Part shown: one piece after another, positions 48,752 to 58,215 of the stretch
How positions within the stretch are numbered: position 1 is the stretch's first letter
How the letters are laid out: every line of letters starts with the position of its first letter
The notes under the pieces: generated by a model
Database searches by the model: none
Seen by the model: the letters and a program-made list of their open reading frames with translations, nothing else
Told to the model about the DNA's origin: nothing
Source of the DNA: Cydia pomonella
Taxonomy: Eukaryota > Arthropoda > Insecta > Lepidoptera > Tortricidae
Direction of reading: 5' to 3'
DNA length: 64,000 nucleotides
NCBI RefSeq assembly: GCF_033807575.1
Contig: NC_084707.1
Span: forward strand, 9,224,550 to 9,288,549
Made by a program: the position numbers and the translations under genes

Positions 48752-48785
48752 TATAAATGGAGCAGAGGCTCGGCGTGTTGCAGTC
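48752..48785 (+). promoter_or_regulatory. core promoter of acid phosphatase gene 1 (TATA and initiator)
   Basis: TATAAATGG at 48752 is followed 29 bases later by TTGCAGTCG (about 48778-48786), an arthropod-type initiator. The start codon is at 48842. The spacing is right for a TATA-driven start, which would give a 5' UTR of about 60 bases. Confidence 0.6.
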
Positions 48786-48841
48786 GAAAACGGCTCGCGA
48801 CCGCGCGCTCTGGCATCAGTGTTAGGCGGGAAATTTAAAAA

Positions 48842-51800
48842 ATGGGTTTATCGACTGTCGTTGTGTTGTTTCTGGTTGCGATGACGTGTGGTCAGGATAT
48901 ACACCAGGAGGTGGACCAGCCTGTAGAACTGGCGGATGAGTTGGCCGATACCGATGTGGTGCTCGCTTTTGTGGTACGTCGGATGATCGCTATTATATTA
49001 GTCACGCTCGCTTTGCGTGCTCTAGACTGCCTTAACATACCTAAGTATATGCAAATAGTTTCAGAGCATTTCCTACATCTTTATGAAGAAAAAAAAACAC
49101 GTATTATTTTTTTACCTACCTTAATATTGTAAAATATTTTCGTTTTAGAAAGATTAGGTTAGGTAGGTAGCTACTTATGGTACAGTTCAGAATTATTTGG
49201 TACATTTTTCATATTTCAAAACCGCGACCGTAGGCAGTAAACTATTGTTTCAATAAAATGACAGTATAATTTAGTTCGTACAAGGTCAAACTCAATCGAC
49301 ACTGGAGGGATATGTAGTATTGCGCGAGTCAAACAAATATGTCAAGCAGGCGTAGTTAGAACCCATGTTGGGATCTAACTACGCCTGCTTGACATATTAA
49401 ATACAAATAAAATTAATATTTAAAGAAACTTACGTTTTGTTTCAGTTTTATACATAAGTACTTAAAAAATACAGTTAATATTGTTTTTTTTCCGACAGGT
49501 TATACAAACGTTACTTAAGAGGGAAGTATACCACGTGCTCGTCCATACAGAAAGAGAAAACGTTTTTCCACTTCTAAATATTTTCCATTCTCCATGATTT
49601 TTAGTATGCTATTGACAGAGTGAAAAACTAGGCTTATAGGTTTTCATTTTATATATTTTTTTGTTAAAAAAAAGAAACCTATAAATGTAGAATATATTAT
49701 ATTATGCTCAAGCGAACGACATCAACAAAATGATTAGTTAAGATTTAGTTAGTGGAAATCGTTTTCTCCCGAAATGTAATTTCATAGAAGAAATGATTAG
49801 TTAAGATTTAGTTAGTGGAAACCGTTTTCTCCCGAAATGACTAATGATTTCATAGAAGACGTATCGTTATTTCGTTAGGATCGTAAAGCTATTCTTCCCT
49901 CTTAAGTATAATGTTAAGAATATTAGTTGATGTACCCAACCGTTATTAAAATAAACGGGCCAACACGTGCGTAAAATTTAACAACCAGCCTTGATATAAA
50001 CGGATCATACTGTACTACATTCAGAAGTACATGGAAAGGGTGGAGTTTCCGAAACAAATATTTTATTTGAATGATTGTTTGATTTCGAGATTTGTAGCAT
50101 TAATGTGCTTTCGAATTTGTGACATACCAACCTACTCGTCTAACTTTGTACGAAATGATTTGCAAAATTCTTGTACGATTTGAAATTTGGAATAGTTATG
50201 AACAACGCAGAATAGTTACGAACAAGACACACTGAAATTGTTTTTTTTTATTGACTGTGGAAAATGCCCAATATAAAAAGGGGGCATAATTTCAAAGTCT
50301 CGTTACTAGGTCTTCTTCTCCTTCTTCTTTCGTCTCGAGGTTCCCCTAAACAGTGGATGCCCAAAAAGCAGCAGTGCTGACAGCCCTGACCGTCGCGTCC
50401 CTCAGGTCAGATTCAGAGCAGGAGTACGGGCACGCGGGGCATGCCAAGAGGTGCGCCACGGTTTGCGGTGCTGTGTTGCAGGCGCATTGAGTAGAGTTAC
50501 TAGGTCCGTCTAAAGAAATCGATCGACTCATCCAAAACGCCTGGAAGAACTTCTGGTCCATGGAGGCGCTAATGAAGGGCAATTAACCTTCCACTGGTTC
50601 TAAAGCGCAAACTCGTCGACATGTCGATCCTGCCTATCCTAACCGCATAAACGTGGTTAATTATTAACCATTAACGGAAGCCCAAAAGTCCCGACTCGAG
50701 ATTTGCCAGCGTGCAATGGAGCGCAGCATACTAGTACTTTGCAGAACCGATCGGGTTAGGAATACCGAACTGCGCTCCAGGACTAGTAATGTAGATGTGG
50801 GTGTTAAGGCCGCTAAGGTTATGTGGGATTCGGCAGGACACATCTGTGGGCCGAATTGACTACCGAATGAACACCGCAAATTAGCCGGGGCAGAGGCAGA
50901 CCGAAAAAGAGATGGCAGGATGAAATCGACGCTTTTTGCGGTGACTGGGCGGGAACATGCAGCAAACCGTGATAAGTGGTGGAAGGGCTTCCCCTTCCAC
51001 CACTGCTGCTGTTTATTTTGTGCCCTACTGCTGGGCAAAGGCTTTCCTTTGCCCAGCAGTTGGGCACAAAATAAACTACATAAAAAAAGTTACTAGGTTA
51101 AGTGGGGTATCGTTTAAAGAAGTGAACATTCCGAAATATTTTTTTTTTCATAGAAAAAAAAAAATAAGTTCCGTATTTTCTATTTGAGGCACGGAATAAT
51201 TTAGTTAAATAATTAAGTCGCATGTTGTCGGAATGAAGTCTGTTCTTATTTTGTTAAAGTTTAATAAAGTATAATTTTGTAACAGATATTCCGGCACGGC
51301 GACCGCACCCCTGACGAGGAGGAGCTCGAGCTCTCAGCGGAAGTCGTCAATAGAGACGTCTTCTTCCCTTATGGTATGAAGGCGCTAACCAATGTAAGTA
51401 AGTGTCCTATTGGTTCAATTTATTTTCGTTAGCCTTTTCATACTAACGAAAACCAAAACAATTTATTTGAAGGTTTAGCGTAGGACTGTGTGTTTAACAA
51501 TTCTAAGATAGTATTTTGTTGCTACTATCTTAGCCTTATCCTTATAGAGATAAACTTTTTTTTAAATACACGCCCCTTTTCAGACACAGGGTGGATTTTA
51601 AAATGGATCCCGTGCTGCTACGCGAAAATGGTCTTAGGAGATCCCTTACTTTTTAACGTTGATTGGCATTTAATTACAGATTTTGGAAAATATGTACAAC
51701 CAGCGACAAAAACGTAAATTTTAACCTTTTTTGATGTCAAATAAGTAATTTAATTAGCAGCGCACTCTTTCATTTACAATGTAACATAAACAACAACATA

Positions 51801-54800
51801 AATGCTCCCATAAATGCCATTCTAATCGCGGTTTGGTTGCGTTTGTACTCGTGTCAGCGAGTCAGGAGGGACGCGCATTTTACACACAGGCTTGATTTTA
51901 TTAGTTAACAAGTAGTTATATGTTAAACTTAATTATGTTATAAGGTGCCTACCGCGAACACCGTAGTAAGCAAATTGCGGGCATCTTTCTCTGTCCCTCT
52001 TTTACGCCTCAATAGGAGTAAAAGAGAAAGATGCCCGCAATTTGCGAACTTCGGTGTTCGCGGTAGATCCTCAGAAACGGCTGTCAATTACTAACCTTGT
52101 ATATTTTAAATTTGTAAGTAATCGAAAGCATATAGTACAGTCAACATCAAAAGTAGCGGATGAAACAACGCGCTAAAAGTATCTGATATTCCGGATAACT
52201 GTTCCAAATATAGATAAATTTCTAAACTTCACGCTCAAAAGTATATCTTTTACAGTCTTAGTTGTACTATATTAAATACATCACTTTTTGTTAAGCTGTT
52301 ACAGAAAATGTTGATACTTATGAAACGTTATTTGATCCTCTACTTTTGATGCTGACTGTACCTAAAATATTTAAAGACTTAAGTACCTCCCTTTACTGAA
52401 ACTGACGAAAAAACAAGTACTAGGTCCATGCAAACATTCAGATCCTTATAATAACGTTCACAGTTTTAAATTGATGTTTTCCCAAAAATAGTGGGGTAAG
52501 CAACGGTCCTATAAAGTCGGGCAGTACATCAGAAGACGCTACGATGGTTTGATATCGAGACTGTACCTGCCGGACGAGATTGTGATTCGGACAACGGACT
52601 ACGCGCGAACAAAGATGACAGCGCTGGCTGCGTTGGCCGCCATATACCCGCCGCCGCCTGCGCAGAAATGGAACCCTACGTTGGACTGGCAACCTGTGCC
52701 TTACAATACGCTACCGTACGATGAGGATGATGTGAGTATTCAAAGACAGAAACTATATTAGAATGTGCTTCGACTAGAGCTGGTCATAAGGCTATGGCGT
52801 CTATGACGCCACCTCCCATGCCATTTTGCCATTTTGTTTTGGTTATATTGCAGCTATCATAATCCCATTGTCTTTATTGTATTTTCCTAAATGTCAAAAT
52901 ACCTTAGTCCTATAATGCCTAAATCTTAAATTTTTTCTTTTAAAATGGACAAACGTTAAACGATCCAGACATTTTCTTTGACACTCTACCTTTGTGAGAT
53001 CTAAGAATTTTGGTAAATGGGAATGGGTATAACAAAATTAAAGCAACATTTTTAGGGGCGAGATATGTAACATGTTAACAATAAAATAATATTTTCAGCT
53101 CTTATACTGGTACAACTGCCCACGATATCTCTGGCTGCGAGACAGAATGTATGAACTACCTGAAGTGGCACCTACTTTGAGACAATACAACGACCTATTC
53201 CGATATTTGAGCGAGCACACAGGAAAAAACATCACTACACCCGAACAAGTTTTCTTTTTGGATAACCTTTTCCAAGCACTGGTGACTAATTTACATATGA
53301 ATAGGGAGTTTTTAATATTTTACCTTTTAAATAATGCTGGATTAAAATAAACGTTACGTTTCAGAATAATGTCAACCTAAAACCACCTAAATGGGCACAA
53401 GATGTAATGCCCCAGATCAAAACCATGACAAAGATTGAATATGCTATAGAAGTTTTTAATGATGAATTGAAGCGACTGTCGATAGGTAAGTATTTATTAA
53501 ATACGATGGGTAGATTATTTTCCAGTAAATAAATTCAATTAGCAATGTGATGACGAAAGTTCAAAATGTCGGTGTATTTGTATGTATAGTGTAGACTGCT
53601 TGTAATTTTAGAAAATCTGCTTGTTTGGTTATAATTTCTTTTTCTTGTACCACGAAGCCATGGTAACGCGCACATAATTTTAACTTACACACAAGTTGAT
53701 GCGTATACAAACATGTCATGCACATATACACTTAAACGTACTATGACGCGCCCGCCCTGTGGTATAGTATAATCCCAGCCACAACGATGGCAATAACATC
53801 AATAATTTATCTCTTTAGCTGCTCGCCTAAACAAAAAAATTAATTGACCGAAGCGTTAGCGAAGGTCTACATTTTGACTCTTACAATTTACTTTCGTATG
53901 TCCAGATGTTCTCATCTACAGGTCGCAATTCTCAACTGAATCTCGTGAAATTTTGTAAGCAGGTTCAGTAGCTACATAGGATCTGATCTGATCTGTCGTT
54001 TCGTTTTTTGTGCTTCCGTCTGTCATTACGGTCTACGGCACTTAAGACCATTGTTAGTACGCTGTGAAAATGGCTCAACGAAGTATTTTTTGGTTTTACT
54101 TGTTTTAAGCTTATCGATCTTATCGCGAGGTCTACAGCTCACGGAGCCACTAGTACTAATGATTATTAACTTCGTAGGTGTGCTGATGGCCGAAATCGTT
54201 AATGCGACTAACGCTGCGATAGCGGGCAACACCGACCAGCCCAAGTTGCGACTGTACTCTGCTCACGAGAACAACGTAGCTACCCTGATGGCGGCCGCTG
54301 GAGTCTTCGAACCACACCAGCCTATGTACGGAGCTACATTCTCGTTGGAGCTGCGACGTCATCAGCTGACCGGGGAATACGGAATTACGGTATGACTAGA
54401 CAACGTAGCGCAACTAACGAAACGTTGACGTTAACGAGTCCCTCATGGTTGAAGGTTAAGCCTAAAGGAGTTTTCGTTGCCTTTTCGTTGGAGTTGAGCG
54501 TCATTAGCTAACCGTAAAATATGATTAACTATAGCATGACGGTATAGGGTAGGCCGGTAGAACCGGATTGTTAAAGAATTTGTACTATCAGTTAATTCTG
54601 AATGACGAATTACTATTTACATTGACAATCATCACAATAATGACTTAATTCAAAGTCATATTTGATTTGCCGCCTTGTCTACGACGCTATTGTTATCTGT
54701 TATGTTTGTTTTGAGTAGATTTATATAAATCCCTTTAAGAATAATAAGATTTTTTACGCATTCTGCGTAGGTGAGAATTTTCGAAACATTTTATTAACAT

Positions 54801-55184
54801 ATTTTGTATTGTTAGTTTTTAGGGTTTAGGGCCTACGCTAGCTGACGCGGACGCCCGCACGCACGCGGGTGCTATTTGTAGGTGAAATCCGCCGCACGCG
54901 TCCGCTTCAGTTAGCGTTGCTCATACTATTTTTCGTTAACCCGCTCGGCCGCTCCGTGCACCCGCGCCAGCTAGCGTAGGCCCTTATATTAAATTTCATT
55001 AATATGTTACGTAATTATTTGACAGGCCGTGTACGCGCCCGTCGCCGGCGAGCCGGAAGAGTACCTGAAAATAAACGGATGCGGGGGCACAATGTTCTGC
55101 CACTACGCAAACTTTCTCGAACTCACGCAGAACGTTTTGTGGTCGCGGCAAGATTTCCAAAACCAGTGCCCGAGAAGACATTGA
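48842..55184 (+). CDS. secreted histidine acid phosphatase (gene 1)
   Basis: Seven exons with consistent phases: 48842-48973, 51286-51393, 52492-52731, 53099-53281, 53365-53485, 54178-54389 and 55026-55184. They give 384 residues. A signal peptide is visible (MGLSTVVVLFLVAMTCG). Histidine phosphatase clade-2 motifs: VIFRHGDRTP with Arg47, nucleophile His48 and Arg51; WGKQRSYKVGQYIRRRYDGL; IRTTDYARTKMTAL with Arg113 and Arg119 (the Arg79 equivalent of prostatic acid phosphatase); WQPVPYNTLPYDEDD; YNCPRYLWL; and SAHENN with His291 and Glu292 where the classical enzymes have His-Asp. C-terminal cysteines (NGCGGTMFC, NQCPRRH) fit a disulfide-bonded secreted or lysosomal enzyme of the Acph-1/venom acid phosphatase type. 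Start: the first ATG after a TATA promoter. All residues needed for catalysis are present if Glu292 can act as the acid. Confidence 0.93.
49336..49398. repeat. perfect 25-base-pair hairpin
   Basis: AATATGTCAAGCAGGCGTAG followed by TTAGA (49336-49360) is exactly complementary to 49374-49398, with extra CCCA/TGGG pairing in the loop. It lies in intron 1 of acid phosphatase gene 1. It could be a very young mini foldback element or a hairpin RNA source. Confidence 0.75.
49512..49910. mobile_element. inverted-repeat element with internal direct duplication
   Basis: The ends TTACTTAAGAGGGAAGTATA (49512) and TTCTTCCCTCTTAAGTATAA (49891-49910) are complementary. Inside, ATGATTAGTTAAGATTTAGT ... CCGTTTTCTCCCGAAATG occurs twice in direct order at about 49730-49790 and 49794-49850. 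It lies in intron 1 of acid phosphatase gene 1. Confidence 0.6.
50346..50585 (-). mobile_element. LINE C-terminal zinc-knuckle fragment
   Basis: The minus-strand frame reads TQCACNTAPQTVAHLLACPA, then CSESDLRDATVRAVSTAAFW. This is the C-x-C...H...C cluster and tail found at the C-terminus of insect Jockey/RTE-type LINE proteins. It is inserted opposite to the acid phosphatase gene in intron 1. Confidence 0.6.
50590..51085 (+). mobile_element. RTE-type LINE 3' end
   Basis: Frame-broken translation reads SRLEICQRAMERSIL, RTDRVRNTELRSRT, VKAAKVMWDSAGHIC, GRGRPKKRWQDEIDAF and REHAANRDKWWKG. This is the standard RTE C-terminus (CQRAMERSMLG...DRVRN..LR.RT...W.WAGH...GRPR.RW.DE.). GGGCAAAGGCTTTCCTTTGC at 51034-51053 lies in its 3' tail. 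It abuts the opposite-strand LINE fragment. Confidence 0.7.
51948..52067. repeat. foldback element, CTACCGCGAA family
   Basis: CCTACCGCGAACACCGTAGT and GCAAATTGCGGGCATCTTTC pair with GAAAGATGCCCGCAATTTGC and CTTCGGTGTTCGCGGTAG. It is a 120-base hairpin in intron 2 of acid phosphatase gene 1. Confidence 0.75.
52136..52360. mobile_element. mariner-like MITE, TACAGTCAACATCAAAAGTAG ends
   Basis: The left end TACAGTCAACATCAAAAGTA pairs with the complement of CTACTTTTGATGCTGACTGT followed by A. It is 225 bases and TA-bounded. It lies in intron 2 of acid phosphatase gene 1, about 130 bases before exon 3. Confidence 0.75.
53845..54012 (+). repeat. GACCGAAGCGTTAGCGAAGG dispersed repeat
   Basis: TTGACCGAAGCGTTAGCGAA, TCGTATGTCCAGATGTTCTC, GGTCGCAATTCTCAACTG and TTTTGTAAGCAGGTTCAGTA occur here. 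A diverged copy at about 60440-60600 has TTGACCGAACAAAGCGCAG, TCGTAAGTCCGGATGTTTTG and TCTCATTTCTCAACTGTCCT. The repeat is non-coding. Confidence 0.55.
54828..54982. mobile_element. foldback MITE, GGGCCTACGCTAGCTGACGC ends
   Basis: GGGCCTACGCTAGCTGACGC at the left pairs with GCGCCAGCTAGCGTAGGCCC at the right. The element is GC-rich and about 155 bases long, with no coding. It lies in intron 6 of acid phosphatase gene 1, just upstream of the last exon. Confidence 0.75.
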
Positions 55185-55446
55185 TAGTCATACCTAATAG
55201 CTAAATATATTTAGTTTTTGTTTTCAATTTAGTACTGTCGAAAAGCGAATGATTTTTACATCTACTTGTATGACAAGACGAATATGCCATATATTTGTTT
55301 TAGTCCTTATGGCTATCGACATAGGTTTGATATTTTTTAAAGTCTAAATTATGAGGCCATAAATGCACTGAGGTTAATTTCAGGCTTTGAAGTGTCGACT
55401 GAGCGAAGTACAAACTGTATAATTTACAGTAGCTAAAATAGCGAGA

Positions 55447-55452
55447 AATAAA
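55447..55452 (+). promoter_or_regulatory. polyadenylation signal of acid phosphatase gene 1
   Basis: The first AATAAA after the stop codon lies 262 bases downstream (GAGAAATAAACGG) and is followed by GT-rich sequence. Confidence 0.5.
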
Positions 55453-58215
55453 CGGACTGTGATTTATACTTTCTTTTATTTCCCAACTATTTTGATTGGT
55501 ACAGGATCTACTTACTAAATATAATATAAGTTATGTTGCGTAACCCTACGACATAGTAGGTATAGAACATAATAACATAATGCAAATTAACTAAGAAGTA
55601 ATCAAACTAAGTTAATAAAATATTTTGATTGGACCGCGGCGGAGTAGCTTCTAGTATACAGTTTTTTTATTAGGGCACTGAGGGCTAGCTACCCGACTTC
55701 CCTAACTAAAAAGTTACTTAAGGAATTAACTCTTCGATTATGGAAGAAAAATACAATAAAGATACAAAGCATCTTAGAGACCAACCTCGGGTAAAACACT
55801 AGAAAAGCCATAAATGAGAAAAAAAGTTTTTTCATATATTTAGTACCTAAGAAACAAAAAAAGAAATATGCATATGCTCATTTTCCACCGAGATGCCAAA
55901 GATGTATGTAATGAATGAGCATACAATTAATGTATCATCCGAGTGAAACTTGGAAAGCATACAAGAAGACATATGATAGCGTGGTCGACCGCCACTCTGC
56001 CAATTGGTTACGAATTAGTCGGCAGAATATGTCTCTAATATTATAACTCAAGATTTCTCAAATTGGGGTATGTAAACTCCCAGGTGTTAGTCAGTGCTTG
56101 TAAAGCGGGTTCGCGGCGAGAAACAGTATATGACAGGTAAAGGGTAACTGGATCTCTTACACGTTAAAACACGGCATTGTAAGACATTCTTTAAAAAGTG
56201 GTTCGCAGTAATTTCAGATATCTAATAGGGGTACGCGGGGTTTAAGGTATGAGAAGTCCTGTTATAAACTCATTTTATTTTGTATAGCATTACTACTAGA
56301 CAACAATTAATGAGCGTAGACATAATACTTATCTATAAATAATAAAATAACACGGAAACTGGTAGAGATGTTCATTACGCTTGATTATAACACATGTACG
56401 TATTTATCTTTAAAACACATACGTATATACGGTAGAGTACTATTGCCAGTTACAAAATTAGAGCCTAAACAACATGTACATATAATAACGAATGAATTAT
56501 CTTCCTGTAGTTTAATTACATCTTGATTAGAGATAATAGCAAGTACTAGACGATACGATACAGCTTCCGAGACCACAATCATATCATTTTCTGTGGCTCA
56601 TGTTGTGCGCGTGTTATTTATGTTTTTATCGTGTGTTGCAGATTAATACAACAAATTAGATAGTATTAATAAAATGTGAAAAATATTTGTATCTGTGTAC
56701 CAAAGCCATACAACATTTAAATCTATAAATATATAAGTAGTAGGAGGGGGGTATGAAAATGGTACATTTATCAGGCATAATCTGTATCAAGTAAGTACCT
56801 AAGTTAATTTAGTAGGTTGTAGGTAAATATCTTAGTTTCACTTAAAGTATCTTAACCTTACGTTTCAAGAATGTATAGATAGAAATTAATTTGAAAAAAA
56901 AAAAAAGCTCTAATCAAAAATAGTAGGTTATGAGTCAAATGGTAACAAAATCTATTATATTTCTTTATCTACATTGTTACAAATTGCTATTGATCCAGGG
57001 TTTAACTAAACTATACCTGTACAGGTAAATAAATATATGTAAATGCATCGCGACATGCACTTAGCAACCCTAAGCAGGCGGAAGGTATCGCGCATTCGCA
57101 CGGAACAACCGAGTGCAATTGTTTAATGCACTATCAAACAAATCACATCACCCTAGGAGGGTACTGCTACCCATTATATCTTCCACATCTTATGCTTATG
57201 AGGAATCACATGTATTCACAGCTTTAACATTTAGATAGGATCTGTTTATAGTAGAAGTGTCATATCGCGTACCTCAATGCTGACACAACAGTAGGTATGC
57301 ACTTCTTCTAAAATAATTAACTGAGCATTCACATCTGTATTTGAAGTTGGTAAAGGTTTATCAAGTATATACTAGTAAATCAGCAAGTTCTACATGCTAT
57401 TATTAACTTATTTGGAAGCGATTCGGTACATGGCTAGAATCGTCCAACTGTAACCGTATAGGTCAAAGCGTGCGCATGAGTAAATAGGTGCCGTGGCACA
57501 ATCGATTGGACAAAGTCAATCATCTGAGCGGACAGGTCGCGGCGACCGTGAATCTGCCAGTCCCGCACCTCAGTGGGATCTCGGCGGGCGATCCGTGCGC
57601 TTCCTGTTACATTACATTATATTCAATACTGAGCACGAACTGTGATATAGTGATATATGACTCCATTGTGAATGTCCCAAAATATTACCGGAAAAACTGA
57701 CTACATCAGATTACAATGTAGAACTGCCCACAAGGCGGAGGAAAATGTGAGTCACGAGTGAAGCATAAATCCCATACATTGTTATTCAAAAGGATTGTAG
57801 CTATTAGTGGCTAGTTAATGTTGTGAAAGACATTGTTATTATGTCATTAACGGTAAATTACGACAGCGTAGGTAGTCATTAGGATAAGAGGACACTAATA
57901 TGAAATTAAACCAGAGCTCTGTAAAAGTCGTTACTGACTAAAGAATTTAGTGTACAAAACAACTCTTTAAGACTCGAAAATTTGGAATTTGGAATCACAG
58001 AAGTGTAAATTGCAGAAAATTTCTTACAAGTTGGAAATATTCTCATAAATAATTGGAAATTTTTATGGAAATTATTTAGTAAACGGAAGATTATAAACTC
58101 CTTACTAAAATATGAGACGTTTCCCAAATTTTGCCGTGTAGAAATTTCGTATTTTGGAAACTCTCGAACAGCACATCAGTATTTGGAATGGTGCAGTGGT
58201 TGGTTTAGTAAATGG
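55453..58215. other. intergenic between the two acid phosphatase genes
   Basis: AT-rich, with no recognised exon. The frame that leads into the second phosphatase is open without an ATG back to 58009, and a TTGCAG acceptor-like word lies at 58010-58015, so a further upstream exon or 5' UTR exon is possible but unproven. A GC-richer patch at 57530-57605 has no family match. Confidence 0.45.

Noticed and set aside
49500..49530. A pyrimidine-rich acceptor (TTTTTTTTCCGACAG) in intron 1 of phosphatase gene 1
   Set aside because: The sequence after it (VIQTLLKREVYHV) is not phosphatase-like, whereas the acceptor at 51285 leads straight to IFRHGDRTP in phase.
57488..57700. Plus-strand 70-codon frame before phosphatase gene 2
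   Set aside because: No signal peptide or phosphatase motif, and it cannot be linked in phase to 58216. It might overlap a 5' UTR exon, but nothing supports that.
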